From positions 186,001-250,000 of the forward strand of contig NZ_PCOQ01000004.1 of the NCBI RefSeq assembly GCF_002975275.1: a stretch of DNA of 64,000 nt. The letters run 5' to 3'. Shown here piece after piece: positions 36,139 through 44,510 of the stretch. Each line of letters begins with the position of its first letter. Position 1 is the first letter of the stretch. This DNA comes from Achromobacter sp. MYb9 (GTDB taxonomy: Bacteria > Pseudomonadota > Gammaproteobacteria > Burkholderiales > Burkholderiaceae_B). A program made the translations under genes and the position numbers. A model generated the notes under the pieces. The model saw only the letters and a program-made list of their open reading frames with translations, made no database searches and was not told the origin of the DNA.

Positions 36139-37125
36139 TCATTCCACGGAAATGTTGTTCTTCTTGATGATGCCGGCGTAGCGCTGGTTCTCGGCTTTGT
36201 GAAACTGCGCAAACTGTTCCTGGCTCATCGGGGTGATATCGGCGCCGATCGCCTGCAGGCGTGCCTGCGTGTCGGGCAGCGCCAGGATCTGGTTGACGTC
36301 GTCATGGATGCGTTTCTGGATGGCGGCGGACGTGGCGCTGGGCATGTAGATGCCGTACCAGGCGCTCATTTCGACGCCCGGCACGCCGGCTTCGGCCATC
36401 GTCGGCACATCCGGCAGCTGGGCATTGCGGCGGGCGCTCAATACCGCCAGCGCGCGCACCTTGCCGCTCTTGATATGCGGGATGACGGACGACGCGGTTT
36501 CAAAGGCAATCTGCACCTGTCCGCCCATCAGGTCGACCATGGCCGGGCCGCTGCCACGGTAGGGAATATGCGTCATCTGCACCCCGGTCGCGTCCTTGAA
36601 GAGTTCCGCCGCAATGTGCTGGGTGCTGCCCGAGCCGCTGCTGGCGAAGTTGTATTCGCCCGGCTTGCGCTTCAACAGCGCGACCAGATCCTGCACCGAT
36701 TTCGCCGGCACCTCGTTGTTCACGACCAAAATATTCGGTACCGCTCCCACGAACACCACCGGCGTCAGGTCACGGTCGTTGTCATAGCTCAGTTTCAACA
36801 GGTGGGGCGCGATCGCATGGGCAGTCGACACGCCCATCACCATGGTGTGGCCATCCGCCGACTTCGCGGCCAGGTCGGCCGCCAGCGTATTGGACGCGCC
36901 GGGCTTGTTCTCGACGACGACCGTCTGCTTGAGCATCGGCCCCAGTTTGTCCGCCACGGCGCGCGCCATGGCATCGGTGCCGCCGCCGGGCGCGGACCCG
37001 ACCAACAGGCGAAGCGGTTTGGTGGGCCAGCCAGCGGCTTGCGCCTGAGCCTGCGCCGCCCCGGGGGGCAGCGCGGACAGGCACAGGGCGCCCGCCGCCA
37101 ATGCGGCCACTACACGGATCTTCAT
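36139..37125 (-). CDS. Bug-family tripartite tricarboxylate transporter substrate-binding protein
   Basis: Periplasmic binding protein of 328 residues. A signal peptide (residues 1-28, ending AQAQA) precedes WPTKPLRLLVGSAPGGGTDAMAR, the Bug-family binding loop, and NFASSGSGSTQHIAAELF with THIPYRGSGPAMVDLMGGQV. It is the first gene of the putative sugar-acid operon. No TctA/TctB membrane partners are next to it, as is common for Bug proteins in this family of bacteria. Confidence 0.9.
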   Translation of the reverse strand: MKIRVVAALAAGALCLSALPPGAAQAQAQAAGWPTKPLRLLVGSAPGGGTDAMARAVADKLGPMLKQTVVVENKPGASNTLAADLAAKSADGHTMVMGVSTAHAIAPHLLKLSYDNDRDLTPVVFVGAVPNILVVNNEVPAKSVQDLVALLKRKPGEYNFASSGSGSTQHIAAELFKDATGVQMTHIPYRGSGPAMVDLMGGQVQIAFETASSVIPHIKSGKVRALAVLSARRNAQLPDVPTMAEAGVPGVEMSAWYGIYMPSATSAAIQKRIHDDVNQILALPDTQARLQAIGADITPMSQEQFAQFHKAENQRYAGIIKKNNISVE

Positions 37126-37194
37126 GGTTGTCTCCTTGATGATTCTTTGCCGCTCGGGGCAATTTGTTGTGAAGTCATCTTATGAAGAACATCC

Positions 37195-37212
37195 GTTTCC
37201 GTAAAATGAAAC
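37195..37212. promoter_or_regulatory. Candidate LysR operator in the divergent region
   Basis: GTTTC (37195-37199) and GAAAC (37208-37212) form an inverted repeat with an 8-base spacer, 35 bases before the LysR start and between the divergent regulator and operon. The location fits autoregulation plus control of the operon. Confidence 0.35.
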
Positions 37213-37246
37213 TTTTGCACCAACCGTTCACCTAAGGCGATCAATC

Positions 37247-38173
37247 ATGGAACGCAATCTGAACGTCGCCGGCCTGCTGGCCCGACTGCGCATGCGCCAG
37301 GTCGTGCTGCTGCTTGCCATCGACGACCGTGGCACCCTGCGCGCCGCCGCGCAACAGTTGAACATCACCCAGTCGGCCGCCAGCAAGATGCTGCACGAAC
37401 TGGAATCGGCGCTGGGGCAACCGCTGTTTGGACGCGTGGGTCGCGGGCTGGCGTTGACGCCCGCCGGCGAGTGCGTCATGGGGCATTTCCGTGGCATGCG
37501 CGGCACGGTGTCGTCGCTGGCGCGCGAACTGGATGAACTGCGGCTGGGTAGCGCCGGCAAACTCTTTATCGGCAGCATCATGGCGGCCTCGCCCAGCCAC
37601 CTGACCGACGCGCTGTTGCGCTTGAAGCAGACGTATCCGCTGCTGGCGGTGGAAATATCCACGGGCACCAGCGACCTGCTGATCGCGCAGTTGAATGCGG
37701 GCAAGCTGGATGTGGTGATCGGCCGCATGCTGACCCTGTCGGACCGCAACTACGTGTTCCGCCCCATCGGCGACGAAGCCCTATCGGTCATCGCGGCGGT
37801 GGACCATCCGCTGGCCCGCAAACGGCGCATCGGCTTCGACGCAATGCAGGCGTATCCCTGGATCCTTCAACCCCAAGGCAGCCCGATGCGCGAGGTGATC
37901 GAACACGAGTTCCGATCCCACAACACAGCCCTGCCACCCGGGCTGATCGAATCCTCATCCATCCTGACCACCACCAACCTGGCGATGAAGTCGCGCATGC
38001 TGGGCGTGATCCCGGAGTCGGTTGCCAGCCGCTATGCCCGGCATGGCTTGCTGGCGATCCTGCCCTATCAAATCCAGCAGTCGCTGGCGGCATTCGGCAG
38101 CATCGTGCCGCGCGACCGCCCCTTAAGTGCCGCTGGCCAGCACTTTGTCGACTTGCTGCATGAAAATGCGTGA
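37247..38173 (+). CDS. LysR-family transcriptional regulator
   Basis: A 308-residue regulator with an N-terminal winged helix (LLAIDDRGTLRAAAQQLNITQSAASKMLHELE) and a C-terminal periplasmic-protein-like sensor domain. It resembles the GbpR-type regulators of sugar and aromatic pathways. It is divergent from the Bug-PdxA-dehydratase-aldolase operon, which it probably controls with an operon-derived acid as effector. Confidence 0.88.
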   Translation: MERNLNVAGLLARLRMRQVVLLLAIDDRGTLRAAAQQLNITQSAASKMLHELESALGQPLFGRVGRGLALTPAGECVMGHFRGMRGTVSSLARELDELRLGSAGKLFIGSIMAASPSHLTDALLRLKQTYPLLAVEISTGTSDLLIAQLNAGKLDVVIGRMLTLSDRNYVFRPIGDEALSVIAAVDHPLARKRRIGFDAMQAYPWILQPQGSPMREVIEHEFRSHNTALPPGLIESSSILTTTNLAMKSRMLGVIPESVASRYARHGLLAILPYQIQQSLAAFGSIVPRDRPLSAAGQHFVDLLHENA

Positions 38174-38261
38174 AGATAGGCGCACGTTCCAGCGAAAAAT
38201 GGCACTCAGGACAGTACAATCGTGCATTGCGCGATTCGCGCGTTTCACCTGAGGTTTCCCT

Positions 38262-38603
38262 GTGAGTGCATTGCCCGCCTGTCCGAAATGCCAGTCCGAA
38301 TTCACCTACGAAGATGGCGGCGGCTACGTCTGCCCGGAATGCGCGCATGAATGGTCGGCGCAAGACGCCGCGCCTGCGGACGATGATGCCCGCGTCTACC
38401 GCGATTCGGCCGGCAACGTCCTGCAAGACGGCGACACCATCACCGTCATCAAAGACCTGAAATTGAAGGGGTCGGGCGGAGTGATCAAGATGGGCACGAA
38501 GGTCAAGGGCATCCGCCTGGTCGACAGCGACCACGACATCGATTGCAAGATCGACGGCTTTGGCCAGATGAGCCTGAAGTCGGAGTTCGTCAAAAAGGTC
38601 TGA
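38262..38603 (+). CDS. PhnA/YjdM-type zinc-ribbon protein
   Basis: A 113-residue protein with an N-terminal zinc ribbon (CPKCQSEF and CPECAHEW, residues 7-29) and the C-terminal PhnA domain ([38 protein letters not shown]). The start is GTG at 38262 with GAGG about nine bases upstream. Despite the PhnA name this family is not required for phosphonate breakdown in E. coli, and its role is unclear. Confidence 0.88.
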   Translation: MSALPACPKCQSEFTYEDGGGYVCPECAHEWSAQDAAPADDDARVYRDSAGNVLQDGDTITVIKDLKLKGSGGVIKMGTKVKGIRLVDSDHDIDCKIDGFGQMSLKSEFVKKV

Positions 38604-38657
38604 CGCAGTGCCCGCCACCTTGGCGGGCACTTCCCTGCTACATGACGACGCGGCACA

Positions 38658-38894
38658 TTACAGCGTGTCGTCCTCGGCTGCTTTCGGCATCAGGTATGCC
38701 GTCAGCGTGCTGGACAGGCCGGCCATGACCCACAACACGAAGAACGACACCGTGTAGAAGCCCATGCGCCCGGTAGGAACGTGCCCGAATATCGTCACGT
38801 CCAGCGGGTCGATCAGGGCGAATATCAAAGCGCTTCCGGCTGCGGCCGCCAGGAACGACGGCCACAATATCCACATCAATGAACGCAAGCCCAT
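38658..38894 (-). CDS. Small membrane protein in the cbb3-oxidase operon
   Basis: A 78-residue protein with two hydrophobic helices (LMWILWPSFLAAAAGSALIFAL and GFYTVSFFVLWVMAGLSSTLTAYL) joined by an acidic loop. The start at 38894 has GGGAGG nine bases upstream; the open frame extends 24 codons further but overlaps fixH. It is the last gene after fixH on the ccoNOQPG strand, so a role in oxidase assembly is plausible but not shown. Confidence 0.72.
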   Translation of the reverse strand: MGLRSLMWILWPSFLAAAAGSALIFALIDPLDVTIFGHVPTGRMGFYTVSFFVLWVMAGLSSTLTAYLMPKAAEDDTL

Positions 38895-38907
38895 CTGTGT
38901 CCTCCCG

Positions 38908-39144
38908 TCAGGGATTGGCGCGCACGGCGCCAGCGCCTTCGCCGACTTTTGGCGCGGCCTGTTCAATGACCAGGCCGCGTTTGATCACGCCTTCCACGAT
39001 AGGTTCGTGGGTAAAATTGGCATAGGCGAAGTAGATCGTGATGAAGCACCCGACCATGGCCGCGAACGGTCCGGCCATGAGGATCCAGGGCCAGGGTTCG
39101 TAGTACCAGGGCTTGGGCGCCGGGGCAGTTTGTGCAAGGGTCAT
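38908..39144 (-). CDS. fixH: FixH-like protein, short form
   Basis: A 78-residue membrane protein with one strong helix. The segment WYYEPWPWILMAGPFAAMVG is the FixH N-terminal signature, and the following EGVIKRGLVIEQ matches the conserved YYKEGLAINQ-like motif. The usual 60-80 residue C-terminal periplasmic domain is absent; the protein ends soon after the motif. An ATG at 39144 is preferred over the adjoining TTG. FixH acts with CcoG, CcoI and CcoS in cbb3 oxidase maturation. Confidence 0.78.
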   Translation of the reverse strand: MTLAQTAPAPKPWYYEPWPWILMAGPFAAMVGCFITIYFAYANFTHEPIVEGVIKRGLVIEQAAPKVGEGAGAVRANP

Positions 39145-39164
39145 CAAGTTTGTCCTTTACGTAG

Positions 39165-40655
39165 TCAGTCGGGCACGTAGAAGCTGGCGGGTTCGTCGGT
39201 TTCGATCGGCTGGTTTTCGCCATTGTGGCCGCGCGCGCGTAACGTAATGGCGTGCGCGCCGGGTTCGGCGCCGGCAGGCGCCCGGATCACCATGGGAACC
39301 AGCTTGTTGGCCGCGGGTTCCACTTCGACCACGTCCGAGCCCTGCTGCCCCATCATCACGGCCAATCCGGGCATGCCGTCGGCCGACAGGCGCAGGCGCA
39401 TGGCCGTGTCCGAGGTATTGATGATCTGCAGCCGGTAGACGTTCTCGATCTGGCCGCCCGCGACTTCCCGCCCCAGCGCCCCGCGGTCGCGGATGACGTC
39501 TACCCGCAAGGGGTTGCGCATCGCCAGCGACGCCACGAACGCCACCGCCATGATCAGGATCAGCGTGCCGTAGATCAGCACGCGCGGGCGCAGCAAGTGC
39601 GAACGCGCGCTTTTTGCAGACAGGCCATCCTGCATGGCGCGGTCCGACGTGTAGCGGATCAGGCCCGGCTCGTATTGCATCTTGTCCATGACCTGCTCGC
39701 AGGCGTCGATACAGGCGCCGCAACCGATGCACATGTACTGCAGGCCTTCCCGGATGTCGATGCCAGTCGGACAGACCTGCACGCACAGGCTGCAATCCAC
39801 GCAATCGCCCAGCCCGACCGCCTTGTGGTCGACCTTGCGCGAACGACCGCCGCGCGGATCGCCGCGACGCTTGTCATAGGTGACCACGAAGGTGTCGGGG
39901 TCGACCATCACGCTCTGGAAGCGGGCGTAGGGGCACATGTATTTGCAGACGGATTCGCGCATGAAGCCCGCGTTGCCCCACGTGGCAAAGCCGTAGAACA
40001 ACATCCAGAACCATTGCCATGGCCCCAGCTGCAGCGTGAACAGTTCATGGCCCAACTCGCGGATCGGCGCGAAATAGCCAATAAACGTGGACCCTGTCCA
40101 CCAGGCCAACGCGATCCACAGGAAATGCTTGGTGATTTTCAGGCGCGCCTTGCGCCAGGTCCAGGGAGCCTCATCCAGGCGGATGCGCGCAATGCGGTCG
40201 CCTTCGACCTTGCGCTCGATCCACATGAAGATTTCGGTGTAGACCGTTTGCGGACAGGCGTAACCACAGAACAACCGGCCCGCCACGGCGGTGAACAGGA
40301 ACAACGCCAGCGCCGAGATCACCAGCAGCACGGCCAGATAGACGACGTCCTGCGGCCACAGCACCAGCCCGAACAGGTAGAACTTGCGCGCCCCCAGGTC
40401 GAACAGCACGGCCTGCCGGCCGTTCCATTGCAACCAGGGCAGCCCGTAGAAGATCAGTTGGGTGATAAAGACGAAGGCGATGCGCCAGCGGGCAAAAATG
40501 CCGCTGACGGATCGCGGATAGATCTTGCTGCGTACACCCGCCAGAGTCTGCTCCAGCGTTTCCTGCCCGGGGCGCGGCGGCCGCGTGTGCGGCCGCCAGG
40601 GTGGCGGGTCGCCGTCGGGCGGCTTGCCGACGCTTGCGGTTGACCCATCTTCCAT
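39165..40655 (-). CDS. ccoG: Cytochrome cbb3 oxidase accessory protein CcoG (FixG)
   Basis: Membrane iron-sulfur protein of 496 residues. It has an FCGYACPQTVYTEIFMW motif after the second helix, five or six membrane helices, two ferredoxin-type 4Fe-4S clusters (CVDCSLCVQVCP and CIGCGACIDACE), and the C-terminal periplasmic Ig-like domain. CcoG has been described as a copper(II) reductase supplying the oxidase. The start at 40655 has GGAG eight bases upstream; the longer open frame runs back into ccoP and is not real. Confidence 0.93.
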   Translation of the reverse strand: MEDGSTASVGKPPDGDPPPWRPHTRPPRPGQETLEQTLAGVRSKIYPRSVSGIFARWRIAFVFITQLIFYGLPWLQWNGRQAVLFDLGARKFYLFGLVLWPQDVVYLAVLLVISALALFLFTAVAGRLFCGYACPQTVYTEIFMWIERKVEGDRIARIRLDEAPWTWRKARLKITKHFLWIALAWWTGSTFIGYFAPIRELGHELFTLQLGPWQWFWMLFYGFATWGNAGFMRESVCKYMCPYARFQSVMVDPDTFVVTYDKRRGDPRGGRSRKVDHKAVGLGDCVDCSLCVQVCPTGIDIREGLQYMCIGCGACIDACEQVMDKMQYEPGLIRYTSDRAMQDGLSAKSARSHLLRPRVLIYGTLILIMAVAFVASLAMRNPLRVDVIRDRGALGREVAGGQIENVYRLQIINTSDTAMRLRLSADGMPGLAVMMGQQGSDVVEVEPAANKLVPMVIRAPAGAEPGAHAITLRARGHNGENQPIETDEPASFYVPD

Positions 40656-40729
40656 TTGCTGCTCCGTCCTGTAAGTCCAATGATGTGGGGGCCGCATGAT
40701 GCGCCCCCACTTAAGCACCGCTTGCCGCG

Positions 40730-41728
40730 TTACTGGGCGACGGCATTCGCCGCGGGGTTGGCGACGGCAGGCGTCGCGGTGTTGGCGGCAACCGGCGCCG
40801 CCGTCGTCGCAGTGTCCCCAGGCTTGTTCGACAGACCCCACACCCAGGCCGTCAACACTTTGATCTGCTCGGGGTTCAGGATGTGTTCGTGCGCCGGCAT
40901 GCGGTTGTCGCGGCCGTCCAGGATCGTCTTCACGATCGTGGCTTCCGAACTGCCGTACAGCCACACGTCGTCCGTCAGGTTGGGCGCGCCAAGCAGTGGG
41001 TTGCCCTTGCCGTCCACACCGTGACAGGCCACGCAGTAGTTGGCGAACTCGCGCTTGCCGCGGAAGACACGGATGTCGTCCGAGGTCAGGCCGGACAGCG
41101 AACGCACGTACTGGGCGATATCGCCGGCCGTCTTGGCGTCGATGGCGGCCTTCCAAGGCGGCATCACGCCATGGCGCCCCTTGGTGATGGTCTCCATGAT
41201 GATCTCGGGCGAGCCGCCGTAGAGCCAGTCGCCGTCGGTCAGGTTGGGAAAGCTGGGCCCGCCCTTTGCATCCGAACCGTGGCATTGCGCGCAAGTGTTC
41301 AAGAACAGGCGCTGCCCCATGTCCAGGGCAGCCTGGTCTTGCGCGACCTGCGGCACCGTCATGGTTTCGAAGCGCGCGTAGATCGGGCGCACGGCCTCGG
41401 CCATCTTTGCCTGATGCCGCGCGACTTCCTCGGTGCTGCTGTAGCCCAGTTGGCCCTTGTAGGAACCCAGGCCCGGCATGAAGAACAGGTAGCCCAGCGC
41501 GAACACGCAAGCCAGCAGATACATCCAGGTCCACCAGGTGGGGACCGGATTGTTGAGCTCGGTCAGATCACCGTCCCAGACGTGGCCGGTGTCTTCGACC
41601 TGGCCGCTGGCCGGCTTGGTGCTGAGCCAACGGCGCTGCGTGTACAGCAGCCACAGGCACCAGACCACGCCGCCCACCGCGACGACCGAGATGAAATATC
41701 CCCAGAAGCCATTTACGAAATCGCTCAT
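40730..41728 (-). CDS. ccoP: cbb3-type cytochrome c oxidase subunit III (CcoP)
   Basis: Membrane-anchored di-heme cytochrome c of 332 residues that passes electrons to CcoO/CcoN. It has two N-terminal helices (FWGYFISVVAVGGVVWCLWLL and WWTWMYLLACVFALGYLFF), the WDGDLTELNNPVPTWW motif between them, and heme sites CAQCH and CVACH with axial methionines in VMPPWK and RMPAHE. The C-terminus is an Ala/Thr-rich tail. The start overlaps the ccoQ stop (ATGA). Confidence 0.95.
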   Translation of the reverse strand: MSDFVNGFWGYFISVVAVGGVVWCLWLLYTQRRWLSTKPASGQVEDTGHVWDGDLTELNNPVPTWWTWMYLLACVFALGYLFFMPGLGSYKGQLGYSSTEEVARHQAKMAEAVRPIYARFETMTVPQVAQDQAALDMGQRLFLNTCAQCHGSDAKGGPSFPNLTDGDWLYGGSPEIIMETITKGRHGVMPPWKAAIDAKTAGDIAQYVRSLSGLTSDDIRVFRGKREFANYCVACHGVDGKGNPLLGAPNLTDDVWLYGSSEATIVKTILDGRDNRMPAHEHILNPEQIKVLTAWVWGLSNKPGDTATTAAPVAANTATPAVANPAANAVAQ

Positions 41729-41901
41729 GACCGATTCGCTCCATCTTGTTGTTCCTGGCCGAACTCGTCGGGCAGGGCGAACGGCAGCATGGCCGATTCG
41801 CGGTTGGCGCCCTGGCGGCCGCGCGAGCAGGCCCACCAGACGATGCCGAAAAAGGTTGCCATCGAAATGGCGGTGACGATCGCGCTCAGGTAGCCCACCA
41901 T
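41725..41901 (-). CDS. ccoQ: cbb3-type cytochrome oxidase subunit CcoQ
   Basis: A 58-residue single-helix protein: AIVTAISMATFFGIVWWACS is the membrane helix, and the RESAMLPFALPDE tail is the CcoQ signature. CcoQ stabilises the CcoNOP core. It fits exactly between ccoO (two bases away) and ccoP (ATGA overlap). Confidence 0.92.
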   Translation of the reverse strand: MVGYLSAIVTAISMATFFGIVWWACSRGRQGANRESAMLPFALPDEFGQEQQDGANRS

Positions 41902-41903
41902 GA

Positions 41904-42641
41904 TCAGCCTCCCGTTGCCGCTTGCGCGGCGGGTTGCGCCGCCGACTGCGCGGTCGGCTGAGCGGCCTTCTTCGCGTCTTCGGCCTTTTTGGCATCTTCG
42001 GCCAGCTTGGCCTGGGCCTTGCGCACGCCTACGCCCAACGCTTGCAGGTAGGCAACCAGCGCGTCCTCTTCCGTCTTGCCTTCGATGGCCTTGGGTGCGG
42101 CCTCGATGTCGGCATCGGTGTAGGGAACGCCCAGGGCGCGCAGCGCCCGCATGCGCTCGGCCACGTTCTGGCCGGTGATGACCGTTTTTTCAAGCCACGG
42201 ATAGGCGGGCATGTTCGACTCCGGCACCACCTTGCGCGGATCGCGCAGATGGATACGGTGCCAGTCGTCGGAGTAGCGCTCTCCTACGCGAGCCAGGTCC
42301 GGGCCAGTGCGCTTGGAGCCCCACAGGAACGGATGGTCGAAGACCGATTCCGCCGCGGTCGAGTACGAGCCGTAGCGCTGCACTTCCGCCGCCAGCACGC
42401 GTACCTGCTGCGAGTGGCAGCCGACGCAGCCTTCACGGATGTAGACGTCGCGGCCCATCAGCCGCAACGGGCTGTAGGGTTCCACGCCTGCGACGGGCAG
42501 GGTCGTGCTGTGCTGGAAGAACAGCGGAACGATCTGGACCAGGCCCGCGAAGGACACCACCAGGATGCTCGCGATGATCATCCAGCCGATGTTCTTCTCA
42601 AGCGTCTGGTGAGAAAAGAAGCCAGGTTTCTTGTTGGCCAT
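41904..42641 (-). CDS. ccoO: cbb3-type cytochrome c oxidase subunit II (CcoO)
   Basis: Membrane-anchored mono-heme cytochrome c of 245 residues. One N-terminal helix ([21 protein letters not shown]) is followed by [13 protein letters not shown] (heme site) and the [11 protein letters not shown] axial-Met region. The C-terminal 30 residues are a Lys/Ala/Gln-rich tail. GAGGACATC precedes the start at 42641; the earlier open frame overlaps ccoN and is not used. Confidence 0.95.
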   Translation of the reverse strand: MANKKPGFFSHQTLEKNIGWMIIASILVVSFAGLVQIVPLFFQHSTTLPVAGVEPYSPLRLMGRDVYIREGCVGCHSQQVRVLAAEVQRYGSYSTAAESVFDHPFLWGSKRTGPDLARVGERYSDDWHRIHLRDPRKVVPESNMPAYPWLEKTVITGQNVAERMRALRALGVPYTDADIEAAPKAIEGKTEEDALVAYLQALGVGVRKAQAKLAEDAKKAEDAKKAAQPTAQSAAQPAAQAATGG

Positions 42642-42651
42642 GATGTCCTCG

Positions 42652-44139
42652 TCAAACAGTAGCCGGCTCGGCGGTCGCAACGACCGACGGGCGAGCGGCA
42701 TGGGGATCGTCTTGCGGAATGGCGGGGTTGACCGGTTGCGCACCGCGCACCGTCATCCACACGTTCCAGGCCATGACGAACACGCCGGACAGGAACAACG
42801 TGCCACCCAACAGTCGGATCAGGTAGTACGGAACGCGCGTCTTCAGTTCTTCGACGAAGCTGTAGACCAGCGTGCCGTCGGAAGCGGTATCGCGCCACAT
42901 CAGGCCCTGCTGCACCCCGGCGATCCACATGGCGGCGATGTACAGCACCACGCCGATGGTCGCGATCCAGAAGTGCAGTTCGATCGCCTTCACGCTGTGC
43001 ATCTTTTCGCGGCCATACAGGCGCGGGATCAGGTAGTACAGGGAACCGAACGAAATCATGGCGACCCAGCCCAGCGCGCCGGAGTGCACGTGGCCGATGG
43101 TCCAGTCCGTGTAGTGCGACAGCGCGTTGACCGTGCGGATCGACATCATCGAACCTTCGAAGGTCGACATGCCGTAGAACGACAGCGCCGTCACCATGAA
43201 CTTCAGGATCGGGTCGGTACGCAGCTTGTACCAGGCGCCCTGCAACGTCATGATGCCGTTGATCATGCCGCCCCAGGAAGGCGCCAGCAGAATCAGCGAG
43301 AACGTCATGCCCAGCGACTGGGTCCAGTCGGGCAGCGACGTATACAGCAAGTGGTGCGGGCCCGCCCACATGTACGTGAAGGCCAGCGCCCAGAAGTGGA
43401 CGATGGACAGACGGTACGAATAGATCGGACGGCCGGCCTGCTTGGGCACGAAGTAATACATCATGCCCAGGAAGCTGGTGGTCAGGAAGAAGCCCACCGC
43501 GTTATGGCCGTACCACCACTGCACCATGGCGTCCTGTACCCCGGCGTAAGCCGAGTACGACTTCCACAGCGACACCGGCATTTCGATGTTGTTGAAGATG
43601 TGCAGGATGGCGATGGTAAGGATGTACGAACCGAAGAACCAGTTGGCCACGTAGATGTGCTTGGACCGGCGCTTGATGATCGTGCCGAAGAACACGATGG
43701 CGTAGGCCACCCAGACCAGCGTGATCAGGATGTCGATCGGCCATTCGAGTTCGGCGTATTCCTTGCTGCTGGTGAAGCCCATCGGCAGCGTGATCGCCGC
43801 GGCGACGATGACGAGCTGCCAGCCCCAGAACGTGAAGGCGGCCAAGGGGCCACAGAACAGGCGTGCCTGACAGGTGCGCTGGACGACGTAGTACGACGTC
43901 GTGAACAGCGCGCTGCCGCCGAAGGCGAAGATCACCGCGTTCGTGTGCAGCGGGCGCAGGCGGCCGTAGCTCAGCCATGCGATGTCAAAGTTCAACTGAG
44001 GCCAAATCAGCTGCGCGGCGATAAAAACGCCCACAGCCATGCCGACAATGCCCCAAACCACCGTCATGAGCGCGAACTGCCTCACGATCTTGTAGTTGAA
44101 GGTATCGGCCTTGCTTGCGATTGCGGCGCAATCGTTCAT
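42652..44139 (-). CDS. ccoN: cbb3-type cytochrome c oxidase subunit I (CcoN)
   Basis: Catalytic subunit of 495 residues with twelve membrane helices, carrying the low-spin heme, the high-spin heme and CuB that reduce oxygen. Conserved histidines are visible in [49 protein letters not shown] and [13 protein letters not shown]. The ATG at 44139 is preferred over the adjoining GTG; GGGGAAGGG lies just upstream. An FNR box is 67 bases before the start. It heads the ccoNOQPG operon. Confidence 0.96.
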   Translation of the reverse strand: MNDCAAIASKADTFNYKIVRQFALMTVVWGIVGMAVGVFIAAQLIWPQLNFDIAWLSYGRLRPLHTNAVIFAFGGSALFTTSYYVVQRTCQARLFCGPLAAFTFWGWQLVIVAAAITLPMGFTSSKEYAELEWPIDILITLVWVAYAIVFFGTIIKRRSKHIYVANWFFGSYILTIAILHIFNNIEMPVSLWKSYSAYAGVQDAMVQWWYGHNAVGFFLTTSFLGMMYYFVPKQAGRPIYSYRLSIVHFWALAFTYMWAGPHHLLYTSLPDWTQSLGMTFSLILLAPSWGGMINGIMTLQGAWYKLRTDPILKFMVTALSFYGMSTFEGSMMSIRTVNALSHYTDWTIGHVHSGALGWVAMISFGSLYYLIPRLYGREKMHSVKAIELHFWIATIGVVLYIAAMWIAGVQQGLMWRDTASDGTLVYSFVEELKTRVPYYLIRLLGGTLFLSGVFVMAWNVWMTVRGAQPVNPAIPQDDPHAARPSVVATAEPATV

Positions 44140-44205
44140 CACCCTTCCCCTAAAGTAACAAATAGCTCCAGGCTCAGATGATGGGACTAGTCACACAAGT
44201 CGGCG

Positions 44206-44219
44206 TTGATATGGATCAA
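44206..44219 (-). promoter_or_regulatory. FNR/ANR box of the ccoN promoter
   Basis: TTGATATGGATCAA matches the FNR consensus TTGAT-N4-ATCAA perfectly. With class II spacing (centre at -41.5) the -10 element is CATCAT at 44178-44183 and transcription would start at 44171, giving a 32-base leader. Low-oxygen induction of the cbb3 oxidase is the expected output. Confidence 0.88.
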
Positions 44220-44348
44220 GCGCCAGCTGGCCGGGCGGGGAACGCGGCGCGGGCACAACGGAACAGCAACGTTATCTACGAATGTTGCAGACGACGCGAC
44301 GCAAAAACGGGTGGCGGCCCGTTTGTTGGGGGTGCGGCGCGGCGGCGC

Positions 44349-44510
44349 TCAGCCGCGGCTGGCGGGGCCGCTGTCGTCGTCGCGCAGGATGGCCGTTCCG
44401 GCGTTGTCGGTGTCGTCGTACTGACCGTTGAACACGGCCCACCACAGCGATATGCCGATGGCCAGCACGAACAGCAGGGACAGCGGCAGCAACAGGTACA
44501 GGATCGTCAT
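44349..44510 (-). CDS. ccoS: cbb3 oxidase maturation protein CcoS
   Basis: A 53-residue single-helix protein: MTILYLLLPLSLLFVLAIGI, followed by WWAVFNGQYDD, the CcoS signature. CcoS is needed to insert cofactors into the cbb3 oxidase. The start overlaps the stop of the CcoI-like gene (ATGA), the usual ccoI-ccoS arrangement. It is followed by the ccoN promoter region, so it is a separate unit from ccoNOQP. Confidence 0.9.
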   Translation of the reverse strand: MTILYLLLPLSLLFVLAIGISLWWAVFNGQYDDTDNAGTAILRDDDSGPASRG

